Below, one piece after another: positions 37,333 through 48,540 of a stretch of 64,000 nt of DNA (its first letter is position 1; the number at the start of each line of letters is the position of its first letter). The DNA is taken from positions 100,654,278-100,718,277 of the forward strand of contig CP136069.1 of assembly GCA_032622095.1 (NCBI GenBank), given 5' to 3'. Origin of the DNA: Siphonodentalium dalli. Taxonomy: Eukaryota > Mollusca > Scaphopoda > Gadilida > Siphonodentaliidae. The notes beneath the pieces were generated by a model. It did not search any database. It was not told the DNA's origin and was given only the letters and a program-made list of their open reading frames with translations. Made by a program: the position numbers and the translations under genes.

Positions 37333-38046
37333 TGCCCCCGACTTGAAGTCGGCGGTATATAGTCGACGTCTCCGTCGGTCTGTACGTCCGTCCGTACAAA
37401 CATTTTGCATTATTGTTCAGCAACCGCTGGTCAAATTTAGCTGATATTTGGTATGGTGATAGAGCAGCATGGGGAAACAGCTACATGCATAGCGCAGGTT
37501 TCGTCCACCCATTTTCACCAGAGTTATGACCCTTTTTTTACTTAGAAAATTCAATTTTGTCCGTCCGTACAAACATTTTGCATTATTGTTCAGCAACCGC
37601 TGGGCAGATTTAGCTGATATTTGGTATGGTGATAGAGCAGCATGGGGGAACAGCTACATGCATAGCACGGGTTTCGTCCACCCATTTTACCAGAGTTGTG
37701 GCCCTTTTTTTACTTAGAAAATTTTTCTCTTGTTTTTTTTTGGTTTCCAGATGATAGCGTAAGCTTTGGTGGTACGATTGCAAATCCCGTATTTTTGTGG
37801 ATCAGTTATATGAAAATACATGTCAAGTGCGAATTTGGGTATGATCTGATGATTTTTGCCAGAGTTATGGCTCTTTTTTCAACTTAGAAAATTTGAATTT
37901 TCGCTTGTTTTTGGGTTTCCGGATCGCTTGTTTTGTGGTTTTTAGTCAACATTTATGTACGAACTTCTTTTGGAATGGTCATATAGACCTCCTCGGATAT
38001 CCGCAGTTTCGTCCATGCTTAATCCAAATTGCTATGGTCGGGGGCA
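37333..38046. mobile_element. TIR element TGCCCCCGAC...GTCGGGGGCA, 714 bp
   Basis: Perfect 10-bp inverted termini at 37333-37342 and 38037-38046. An internal near-identical duplication of about 175 bp begins cgtccgtacaaacattttgc (37386 and 37561). A more diverged third unit follows (caacttagaaaatttgaatt). This is a common design in bivalve genomes. No coding sequence. Confidence 0.75.
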
Positions 38047-38720
38047 AATGCCACGCGACAGTGTACCTCTTGTTAATAAATATGTTCAATCAACTGACTA
38101 ATAATAACAACACATGAAAACCGTTGTTTTGAAGTGACTCTTTTAAGCAATGGTAGATGCGTATTTGTCATTACCTAAAGATTCTTATTAACACATTTGT
38201 TCCAATTAAAGTGATGCAACATGAGATGGAAGATAGAACCAATTTTAAATGCCATGCATATATACCAATGGAAACAAACCATCTTAGTATTTCTATACTA
38301 ATTCGAAAATATACTATATACACGGTACATGTATACCATAGTACTATCTCTTTACGATGATACTGCCACCTGTGCGTTATAGTCCGAGTGTTCAATGGAC
38401 TAGAAGTGGCTGACACCAGAAGAATATCACATAGCACTGCACAAATAATCATGCGATATGAATAGTAAGAAAACAAGTCAAAACTTGCCACCAGTTCAAC
38501 ACAATAGAAACTTATACAGGATATATGAGTGAAAAAAGTCCTATTTTCCCCATTCCAGTCGCCATATTGGCAGCCATCTTGCTAATGGAGTACCAATTTT
38601 TGCTTCAAATGGTAGTATACTGTCGTAGCATCCAAATAATATATACATTTGTATATGTTTGATGAAAAATGTTTTCTAACAAAACAGATTTATAAACAGA
38701 CTTTGTGTATATATTATACT
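38047..38720. other. Intron sequence with family A/B fragment
   Basis: Around 38540-38700 a block with cgccatattggcagccatct and atatacatttgtatatg resembles part of the family B arm near 48240-48340. Nothing else was identified. Confidence 0.4.
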
Positions 38721-38936
38721 AGCAGGTGACCCGACTTCGTCCGGACTTTGATCTTGAATTGACCATTTTGAAGGTCAAGGTCAGGTCGCAGTCACGATTT
38801 GACCCGTCCAAAACACTCCCGGACAAAATTACCCGTAGGTATCAAATTTCGTCGAAATCCGTCCAGCAGTTTTCCCGGCCATAGCTAACAGACAAACAAA
38901 CAGAAGTCCCAAAATATATATTAGATCATTTGTGGG
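38721..38936 (+). mobile_element. Dispersed repeat with CAGTTTTCCCGGCCATAGCT tail, copy 1
   Basis: Runs from agcaggtgacccgacttcgt to a 3' part with gtccagcagttttcccggcc, an acagacaaacaaacag run and ccaaaatatatattaga. Such tails are widespread in invertebrate genomes and are usually attributed to non-LTR or non-autonomous elements; the class is not resolved here. Confidence 0.6.
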
Positions 38937-39649
38937 TACCCGTTTCAAGGTGAAGGTCACCTCGGGCGGAAAAACTGACCCGATGAAAATCTCCCCTATT
39001 CACCCTTATGATGTCATACAGATAAAGCCTCTCGGCGATGAGTCAAGAGGAACGATTTAGTGCAAGTACATTATTTACGCGATGCGTCGAAAACGGAAAC
39101 ATAAGACGATCGATGGAATCAACTAATAAGTATTGTACACGGGCAATAAAAAATATCTTATGACTTGCAATAAATCTCTCCTCATAGTCCACACCCTGGG
39201 GCATAACTGGGAAGTGAAGACATAATTTTAGAAGGCCTCGCAAGGGATGAATTGACGCCGAATCGAGTGCGTGATTTCGAGTGACAAAAATGACGATGTA
39301 GGAAATAATAACATATCTCGAACCCGACCCGGTGGTCGTAGAATTCGATTTTTCATGGGAAAATGGACAGACTCCACACTTTAATTGTATTAGGCAATTA
39401 TCAAAGAGACATAAACGCATTTATTAACAATTTTGCCAGCCTTGGGAAGATTCGAAGAAGCGAGTTCTATGCAATGGAAATGCATGCATATTTTCTATGT
39501 AACGGTTTGACACATACACGCTCTTTATCAATGACACTGCGGATACGAACGTTCTTTAACTATCACGCGATTAACCCATGAACTACCAATTGCGGTGGCA
39601 GGGGATTGGAGAATGAGTGCTCTGACGTTCTCAGAAGCGGTGCGATGAC

Positions 39650-39770
39650 ATTCCATCTGGGATTTTACCCTTATATAGCAAGTTTGGGCTAAATCCGTCT
39701 GGCAGTTTTCCCGGCCATAGCTAACAGACAGACAGACAAACAGTAGTCCCAAAATATATATTAGACTATG
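39650..39770 (+). mobile_element. Same dispersed repeat, 3' tail only, copy 2
   Basis: Carries the same cagttttcccggccatagct, acagacagacagacaaacag and tcccaaaatatatattagac as the copy at 38.9 kb. The 5' part is missing. Confidence 0.7.
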
Positions 39771-39959
39771 GTGGTCATGTTGGACGCCATCTTAGATTCT
39801 AGGAAATGCTCAAGGGTGAGAACCTCACGCCCACCCAGAAATTGATGCACACACCACCTAGAATCACAATCCATAGAGAAAAAAACCTTTAACAGAGAAT
39901 TTTATTTCACCCCTATTGCTCCCGGACTGCATGTACTCTATTGTGCCTGTAAGTTTGAA

Positions 39960-40600
39960 AGACCTTTAAAGATACGGGTGGCCTTTGTGGTGGGTATAGC
40001 AGTTAAAATAGTCACATATAATATAAGAATATAATATAATAGACAGATGTTGTTCTTATATCAATCATATATATAAGTATATCATTGCATGTTATTGTCA
40101 TGTGACAAATCACACCTAATTTTATTTTAATCAACCCATTCTACTCAGTGTCAGTTCAAAATCCAGCTAATTAACGTTACTTCATGATTGGGAATGATCA
40201 GCAGAAAACGTGTACATAATATAATTGTTCTTGCAAAGAGATGAATATATCTCATATATATAATACATACCAAATAAGAAATTTACTATGATAGTATTGT
40301 GAGTTGTAAGTCATAGACACACCACATTAAGGGTTTTACAAACTGACGTATAATGCACGCGAATCTAAATAAGAAAATGACGCTATATCGCGACTGCTTA
40401 TAAACAATTCACTGTGCTTTTTGCAAGAAACTGAATAACACTCGACCTGCATTTTCTCTGACGCAAAGCATGCTTTGTGAATACATGTAATATCACATTC
40501 ATATCATCATTATGCTATACTTATAATACTATTAGTATATTCTTGAGGAAATTATCATACTTTGATAAATGTTATTTCTAAATTATGACCTACAACAAAG
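39960..40600. repeat. Direct repeat, about 0.6 kb, copy 1 (partner 42640-43190)
   Basis: Shared blocks in the same order and orientation include ttaaaatagtcacat, aatataattgttcttg, aagagatga/taaatat, catatcatcattatgctata and agtatattcttgaggaa. The copies flank exon 2 and a LINE fragment. It is probably an unclassified dispersed element. Confidence 0.8.
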
Positions 40601-40735
40601 CCCACCCATCCCTTTAATAACCAAAAGTAGGCTTGTTATCACTATGCATGACCTCGACATCAATCTTGTGTGGCTAACAAGTTTGCATACTTAAACACTA
40701 TGTGGACTAGTAACTCCTATAAAACGTGTTTCCAG

Positions 40736-40908
40736 GTCCTCAGAGCAATGAAATATGTATGTGTTAACCAATCAGCATGTGAACCTAGTGAAATTATTGA
40801 CCTACTAAAAGAGATGGACAGACGATATTTTCTGCTGAAGGATTTCTCATGGGAGTTCTCACTTCTAGACAGAGAAAGAACAGATTCTTTAACCGTGGAA
40901 CAAAGCAG
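40736..40908 (+). CDS. Exon 2 of 4 seen: EF-hand-like segment
   Basis: A 173-bp exon (phase 0 in, 2 out). The acceptor is acgtgtttccag and the donor AGCAG|GTAATG. It encodes VLRAMKYVCVNQSACEPSEI, then LLKEMDRRYFLL and WEFSLLDRERTDSL. The stretch FSWEFSLLDRERTDSLTVEQ fits an EF-hand helix-loop-helix with loop D-R-E-R-T-D-S-L-T-V-E-Q: Asp at loop position 1 and Leu at position 8 are kept, but Gly at 6 and Glu at 12 are not, so calcium binding is doubtful. It joins exon 1 in phase and, through a split AG|G arginine codon, exon 3. Upstream is a 0.6-kb repeat; downstream is a LINE remnant. Confidence 0.9.
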
Positions 40909-41280
40909 GTAATGACATATGACTACCATTTGATTCATAAAGAGCTTTGTTTTTAGACAAGTTTTTTTTTATCAAAAACACAACTTATTGTTTGACAAGG
41001 GTCGGTTGGCTGGCGGGCATCCAGGAGTTTGTCTGGTTATGATGGATCTAAACCTGTTTAAAATTAACATTGCTGTGTATGTGAGTTTATTGTCATGTGT
41101 GACACAGATAATTGGGCCCTCCCCAACTTTCCAAGCAGAGCGGTTTGTTTTTTGCAGGATGTATGTATTTGTATTTGCGGATGTACCTTATCGGATGTCT
41201 CATTGTTGCAGTATGTAACTTTAATGACCGGGTTAATTGCTTTCGGTATTTAGGTCAAATTAGGTGTGAACAATGGCTGG
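40909..41280. other. Intron sequence, unassigned
   Basis: No feature recognised between exon 2 and the LINE remnant. Confidence 0.5.
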
Positions 41281-41312
41281 GCCATTCTTGAAGATTTTAT
41301 TGTGGGAACACA

Positions 41313-41723
41313 ATGCATAAAATAACCAAAAAAACTGGAAAATCAATTTACAACTCTCATAAATTGTTAATAAAAAAACATGTGCAACCTACCCATTCTT
41401 GTGATAAGTTTGTTAACGAAACAATCAAACAAAATGTTGATGTCATAAAAAATGAATTCAGGAACTTCACAACATCGGTTACAAACAATTTACAATTATC
41501 TGCTGATTCCGTAAATCAATCAAAGGGCGAAACCATAATATTATGCATTGGTCATACGACAAAGAAATATGCACGAACAGTTATTTGCATGCTCATAGGA
41601 AACACAGCCAGATTGAACATATGTGACAATGATCTTGACAATGATCTTGATGATATATTATCTAACAACTTTTGGCTGAAAGGCGCTGAATGCAGAATGT
41701 GGGTTCATAAGAGCGATATTTAA
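41313..41723 (+). pseudogene. Possible LINE ORF1 remnant
   Basis: A 136-codon frame just upstream of, and in the same orientation as, a LINE endonuclease. It contains KGETIILCIGHTTKKYARTV and ends DDILSNNFWLKGAECRMWV. It is Lys- and Asn-rich. Its position fits the C-terminal part of ORF1. I do not recognise a named domain, so the assignment rests on context. Confidence 0.5.
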
Positions 41724-41849
41724 CTTCAATATACATCTATACAGTAATAAAATAGTACCGTTGATATGGGCATTCATTATTGAAAAACTCTACTTGTTTT
41801 AGTTGTGTGCTTGTTGCGCAATTGTGTATTTTCAGGTTACAAAGCAGAT

Positions 41850-42309
41850 TACAGAATGGATAGTTCTACTCTTAATCTGTTGACTTGGAACATTACTGGT
41901 ATTATGTCATAAAGTTCATATCTCAGTAAGATGCTCGGCACGGGCTTGTATGACATAATTGGTGTTAACGAACATTGGTTGTCTGCACACAAAATTCACT
42001 TTATCGAATCACTTGACAAATCTTATGAATATTACGCGACATGTGATTATCGTCAGAGAACACAAAAACTGCCTAATAAAAGATGGAGATCATCGGGTGG
42101 AGTAGCTCTGTAGGATCTCACACTGTGTGTGCCCTTTGCCTATCAACAGTGATCGTATAATAGGCATTCAGATACATTTATATCAAAATACCTTCATTTA
42201 CATATTTCAAGTATATCTTCCATCGACAAATTACATGCCAGAATTCTATGGAGAATGTATTCAATTGTTATATTATGTATGCAATATTTATAAGGCACAT
42301 GGCAAATAA
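41850..42309 (+). pseudogene. LINE apurinic endonuclease domain, broken
   Basis: Encodes LNLLTWNITGIMS, then after an in-frame stop (about 41910) SSYLSKMLGTGLYDIIGVNE with HWLSAHKIHF, then WRSSGGVAL. After a stop and frameshift near 42115 it continues with INSDRIIGIQIHLYQ, FIYIFQVYLPSTNYMP and CIQLLYYVCNIYKAHG. The order L..WN..G, D..G..EHWL, GGVA and VYLP is that of the APE-type endonuclease of LINEs that are common in marine invertebrates. The reverse transcriptase is missing (3'-truncated). Two disabling lesions are present. Confidence 0.9.
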
Positions 42310-42639
42310 ATCGATAAAATGGATTCTGAAACCACGTGTCTAGTGGGATTGGTGAATCCGTTTCTTTGGTTAGTCCATGTGGGAAACTTTAAATATTTTC
42401 AAATGGAATTGTAGTAGGTACACGTGTCACTAAGTTATTTTTTTGGGTAACATGGGGTTTTGCATTTTTTTGCGTACAAATGCCAAGACTACAATCAAAG
42501 ACAATGTTTTACCACTTAGCATAAATTTATCTGGAAATTGCCACTGGTTTCTGATACTCCAAACCTGGACCTACATTTTGATATATAACTTTGGTCGGAA
42601 CTCGCACTCTCATTGACACTCTTATCCCTTATCCAGAGC

Positions 42640-43190
42640 ATTATCCTGCCTTAAAGATATGAGCGGCCTTCGCTATGGGTATAGGTGTTAAAATAGTCAC
42701 ATTTACTAAAACCGCCATAAACAGAAAGAATATTATAAAATAAAAATCCACATTAATACTTCTTGATTGCGAAATGATCAGACAGAAAACGTGTTCATAA
42801 TATAATTGTTCTTGTAAAGAGATAAATATTTTTCAATCCAGTTAGTATTTGCTCCTAACCTATATATGGTAATACATACCAAACAAGGAATATTACTATG
42901 AGTTGTATTGTAAGTTGTGGACACACCAAATTAGCGGTTTTACAACCAACTTATAAAGCACGCAAATTTAAATAAGGAAATGGTGCAATATCGTGACTCT
43001 GCTCATAAAAAATCCTCTGCGCCTTTTGCGAGAAACTAAACAACAGTCGACCTGTATTTTCTCGGACACAAAGCACGTTTTGTGAATAATATCGCTTTCA
43101 TATCATCATTATGCTATAATATTAGTATATTCTTGAGGAATTTATCATAATTTGATATTATTTCTAAATTATAACCTACAACCTAATACA
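42640..43190. repeat. Direct repeat, about 0.6 kb, copy 2 (partner 39960-40600)
   Basis: Second copy of the repeat at 40 kb. It ends about 130 bp before exon 3, much as copy 1 ends about 135 bp before exon 2. Confidence 0.8.
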
Positions 43191-43323
43191 GTGATATAAA
43201 ATTATATGTTTGGCATATCCTACTTGTTGGAATCCTTATTAAATACTCAATTATTTCATGCACCAAGATATTTTTAAATTTACTTGACTTAAAAGAGAAA
43301 ATTTCCATGATTAATTTCTTTAG

Positions 43324-43505
43324 GTGGTTTGTTCAAGCAGCTCATGGTAAAAACTTCTCAAAAAGGAAATGGGACGAATTTATCCAGAAGAGACCGATCT
43401 GGTCTGCCTCTGTATTTTTCCATGAGATTGAGGTCATGCTCTGTGATGTCTGGAGTCGGGAGGGTGTGGAGAAAGAGCAGCTTGAGGAGGAAAGGCTCAA
43501 ACAAG
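43324..43505 (+). CDS. Exon 3 of 4 seen
   Basis: A 182-bp exon (phase 2 in, 1 out). The acceptor is ttaatttctttag and the donor AACAAG|GTTTGT. After the split arginine codon it encodes WFVQAAHGKNFSKRKWDEFI, then an aromatic-rich stretch ending FFHEIEVMLCDVW and a charged start of a coiled coil (EGVEKEQLEEERLKQ). The FSKRKWDEF and FHEIEV stretches lie where a second EF-hand-like unit would be expected, but no canonical loop is seen. It continues in phase to 52387 only if the acceptor there is the AG at 52385-52386. Confidence 0.9.
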
Positions 43506-44332
43506 GTTTGTAACAAACCTTTTACACAATTTACACAACACTAACAATATTGAATTCTTTAGATGATACTAAGTCATAAATATACAGTATAATTTTATTT
43601 TTTCTTCAAAGCAAAAATTGTTTGATTGGTTGCGAAAAGGGTTCATGAGAACAAGATGAAATAGAAGTCAAAAAGAGGCTGAATCAAGAATAGGAAGCTG
43701 GACAGTTTTTCAGAGGAATTGTTTTTAAATAAATGGTTAGATATGTGTTGGTGTAATCTTACTAATTTCTATGATGTTGAATGGGTGATAAGGGTGGTTG
43801 TACAATTTTGTCAACATGAAAAGACATAATTTAAAATGGAACTATATCTTTTCTTGAAGTCTTTTCTACTTCCACTTTGGTTGTGATAAGGAAAATAAAT
43901 ATTAAGTTTTAACCCCAGCTGTTTTGAGATCGTCCACTAAATTCGACTAAAGCTCGACTCGAATCAAATTTAGTGCACATGGATAAAAACATTCCTATAG
44001 CATTGCAACTGAATTGGTAATATAATGTCAGTGATGGTGGTTTCTACGTGCTAGGAATTGAGTTCCATGTAGAATAATTGAACTGCATGTAGAAATCACT
44101 GATGCCTGGCAATCACTGACACAACTGGATAATGCCTCTTATGTTGTGATACATTTATATGTATTAACCCTTTGGAGAGTATTTATAACATCATATACTT
44201 GACATCATGCATGATAGAAATAGAAATAATTATTAACAAGTTCGCGTCAAAAGGGTCCAATAATTTGTTTTAATTTATGTGTATTTTCTGTTTACGTGTG
44301 CTATCATAATCTATTGCACTTATACATTAGTG
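43506..44332. other. Intron sequence, unassigned
   Basis: Nothing recognised. A TTAACCCTTT stretch at about 44165 resembles a piggyBac-type end but has no partner. Confidence 0.4.
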
Positions 44333-47300
44333 TGGTCGTCAGAGGGTTCGACCCGGAAGAAATTGGTATAGAAGCGGTTTTGGTGTCATTCGACGCGGGA
44401 GAATCTCGTGTATAACATATCCAAAATCCGCTAAAATCCGCTTTGGGCAAAATTCAGGATCCAAGATGGCGTCCAACATGGCTGCCGTTAGTCAAAAGAT
44501 ACTCTGACTGAGATTAATTCGATAACAGTGAGAACAAATGTTGTCATATGTATACAAAGGTAAAATGTTGTGCCACCTGTTTATGGCAAAAATGGAACCC
44601 ATCGTCCCAGATGGCCGCCAAAATGGCGGCCTAAACTCGAACATTTGAAGTTTTTGCCTAATATCTTAAAGATCAATTCCTGTTGTTTGATAATGGTTCA
44701 GACTGGCGACATTGATTAGTCATATTCATGTTAATTCATCATTGGAGCAATGAAAGATACCATAAATGGGGTCCCAGACTCATCTACACCCTCAAAAATT
44801 CGATTTTACAGAACGCGGTATAAAATTCCACAAAACTCTCCATTGTGATTACAGTCATATATCAACAAGAAATGGACAGAACTGTACAATGTAAGTTGGG
44901 CATACCAATATCTATAAATACTCCAATTCAATGAAACCCAAATTGGCGCTTTGTCTCAAAATGGCTGCCAAAATGGCGGTCAAAATATGGAAAATGGCAG
45001 ATATTGATCACAGTGTCATTCAATCCATTATAAGTAGTGGTTGATGAATAAAATTGACTAAATATATACGAATGTATACCTCTTTATGATGCCATTATGC
45101 TAGCTCTATGTAAAAACTTAAAAATCAGTACCAAAAATGGCCACCCGATGTGAAAAATACTATTTTCTATCACTTCTGTTTATCACTTGTTGCTCTCTGA
45201 ACTGGGAAACAATGGGTATATTCTTTCAATGATCATTACAGCAATGACATTTCTAATAGATTAGATCATAGTTTACTCCGTTCCTTCACTAATAAGTTAT
45301 AACGAATGCGGTATGAATTTTAACCAAAATCGACTTTGGGGTTCTGGTCACATTTGATATTTAGGGATGAGCAGATCTTGTCTACAAAATAATTGATCTT
45401 TTCTTTTATTTGTGAACATTCCATCTCAAATAGACCAAAAGAAACAATAAATTTTATCTAATATGGCTTCCAAAACGAAAATGGTAGACGCTGCCCAGCT
45501 TATCACATAATGGAACTTGTGAGTGGTGGATGCAGTTGATAGTTGACTCATATACATCAAAACTATTTATTTTCAATCTTTTGGTGGCTTCCCGCTGGTT
45601 GACAAAATCTCGACTCATCAGTGCTATAATGTCGTATATCCATTATGGCGGGAAATGAGTATTTGATACCATTCGAATCGTGAGAAAAAATCCAATCCGA
45701 TGGGCCAAACTGTCCTTGCATTGGATGACAAATATTCGCACAAACCAGTGAAGCAAATGTCGTATCTCCAGCTATCTTTACAATTATTCGTGCTATGAGG
45801 TCGTATGTCCAACAGCAGCCAGCCAATCGGACGCTTCAGGTTGTCCACGTGACTTCTGTTTTGTGTTTGTGAATTCTAAAATGTGTGCTATATGGCAGTA
45901 TCTCCATGTTAGTCACGTGATCATTTGGTGATTTAAATTTTGTGATTGTTCCACACATTTCTGTATGATGATGCACATGGGTGAATTTTCATAGTGTAGA
46001 ATAGGCACTTTTTAGTTCATAGACACATGCGATTGCCACCATATTTAGCTTAATCTGCATTTATTAGCACAACTTCATTATAGCACTTCATTATAGCACG
46101 CAAAATGTCATATCTCCAAAAAAGCTATTGTTTTTTAAAAGAAAACGAGGGAATAAACAGAAAACAATATGTGGTTCAATGAACAGCTAATGTCAGTTTT
46201 CATTGGGATAAATACAACAATACGTCATGCTTTGTCAACATTAGGAGAAATGTTGTCTAAAAACTTCAACCTTCATTTTCTCGGAAAGTTGAAAATGTAG
46301 GTTATATGAACTATTCGGGCTCGGCCATCATTTTCAAGTTTCAAGCTGGAACTAAATGTAGCCCATGGATTCCCCATTTCGACATGTAAGAAAAGTAGTT
46401 TTACTCTGATCTCTTCCCAGATATCAACTCTCCGGTAAATGGTGATCTCTTATGTTCTCTTATACGTGTGCCAAATACATATATGTATGAAGAAACTATC
46501 CCCATACATTGTTTACACATCGACTCCGTAAGTATGTGGAGGTTTTCTTGGACAAGCGGGATTTTCAAACCTCGAAACCGTCCGTACAAACAATAAAAGT
46601 TAATAGGAAATGACGTTGGATGTAGGTCTAGAGTACGTCGTCCGCATGAAATAGTTTTCGTCATTAATTTGCACATATTTCGTGCTCTGATGAGCATGGA
46701 TGAACGCCTTATGTGGCAGTTTTGATTGTCTAACATCCGGAAAATAACATGTTCATTGTTCACATTTCTTAGACAAACATGTTGTTAATCACCATGTTCA
46801 TGTGGCATTTCTATCCAATGACAACCTTGAAATGCCAGTTAATCAAGCTAAATGGTTGATACCTTTACGCCTACGGGTCAGATCCAGCCGTGACGCACAT
46901 TGTGTCTACATATCATTGATGAAATTCACTAAATATGTAGAAGATATAGGTGCGTCTATATATGTACTAGAATGTTTATATCCACATGTATATACCCACA
47001 ATCGCATGACACGGAATTGTCACATTGAAGGGTATACAATGTACGTGCGAATTTTCATTTTTCCTCTTGATATTGAAGAAAATAATTTTACTTGAAACTC
47101 CCCAGCTCCGATAACCAACTTGCCCACCAATTAAGTAAACCCCAGATTATTCGCTTTTCCCTCCTGTCCTTTTCACTTTCGCCAGCACTGGAAAACCTAT
47201 TATAGCCTGATGCTTCCGGACTTAGACCACCAATGCCCATATATTTGATGTTCCGAATAGTCGTTATAAGTAGAAATGTTGACACTGTGTTTTCAAATAA

Positions 47301-48535
47301 TCCAGATTCGTAGCAATTTAATTTCTTTTTAATTAATTTCCAGATAGTCCCTCGTAATAAGTGGACATCGTGTTGGATCCTGCAGTAGATACTGCTTAGT
47401 TGGAACATTTCGGGCTGAACTGATTGTGGTAGTAGATTATTGGCAACATGTTTAATAGGTCTGTCATCATTAGCTCACAACCGAAGTGTTGTTTCGGCTT
47501 TCCGCTGAGCAGAATTTAAATTTCGACAATTTACGGTGGCCATTTTGGTAGCCATTTTAGCATTTTGAATCGTGATTGGCTACTCATACCCACAAAAAAC
47601 ATTGATTTCAATCAATGATGTGTAATGGTGCCGAATTGGCGTTTTTTCGAATGGGTTTTCGTGAATAACTACATATTTGCCATTTTCATTATTATTGGCG
47701 ACCATGTTGGACGCCATCTTGAATTCTGTATTTTCCCCAAAGCGGATTTTAGCGGATTTTGGATATGTTATACACGAGATTCTCCCGCGTCGAATGACAA
47801 CAAAACCGTTTCTTTACCAATTCCTTCTGGGTCTAACCCTCTGACGACCATTCTAAATATCTGCCATTTTCCATATTTTGACCGCCATTTTGGCAGCCAT
47901 TTTAAGACAAAGCGCCAATTTGGGTTTCATTGAATTGGAGTAATTATAGATAATGGTATGCCCAACTTACATTGTACAGTTCTGTCTATTTCTTGTTGAT
48001 ATACGACTGGAATCCCAATGGCGATTTTTGTGGAATTTTATACCGCGTTCTGTAAAATCAAATGTTTGAGGGTGTATATGAGGCTGGGACCCCATTTATG
48101 GTATCTTTCATTGCTCCAATGATGAATTAACATGAATATGACTAATCATTGTCGCCAGTCTGAACCATTATCAAAAACAGGAATTGATCTTTAAGATATT
48201 AGGCAAAAATTTCAAATTTTCGAGTTTAGGCCACCATTTTGGCAGCCATCTGGGGCGAGGGGTTCCATTTTTTCTATAGATATGTGGCATAATACTTTAC
48301 CTTCGCAAAAATGTATACATTTGTATTAATATGGCAACATTTGTTCTCATTATGTCGAATTAATCTCAGTCAGAATCTCTTTTGACTAAAGGCGGCCATG
48401 TTGGACGCCATCTTGGATCCTGGATTTTGCCCAAAGCGGATTTTAGCGGATTTTGGATATGTTGTAGCAGAGATTCTCCCGCGTTGAATGACACCGAGAT
48501 CGCTTCTATACCAATTTCTTCTGGGTTGACCCCTT
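44333..48535. mobile_element. Long-inverted-repeat element (family B), about 4.2 kb
   Basis: The left arm 44333-45015 matches the reverse complement of 47855-48535 over about 680 bp. An extra partial right end at 47700-47850 also matches the outer 145 bp of the left arm (gtggtcgtcagagggtt...). Each end carries cggaagaaattggtatagaa, ccgctaaaatccgctttggg and paired ATGGC(C/G)GCC motifs. The loop (45.0-47.7 kb) has no recognisable transposase. A shared core with family A (21.3/25.7 kb) shows the two are related. The right arm stops 5 bp from the second pearl/Helentron-like copy. Confidence 0.8.
45016..47699. other. Loop of family B element, unassigned
   Basis: Contains several atgtcgtat(a/c)tccatt-like short repeats between 45630 and 46120. 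Open frames on both strands (for example 45563-45826 and 46401-46763 minus) show no known motif. Confidence 0.4.
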
Positions 48536-48540
48536 TTTTT

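Noticed and set aside
44340-44360. GGTTCGACCC resembling a tRNA B box
   Set aside because: It is part of the terminal inverted repeat of family B and varies in the other copies; no A box or cloverleaf.
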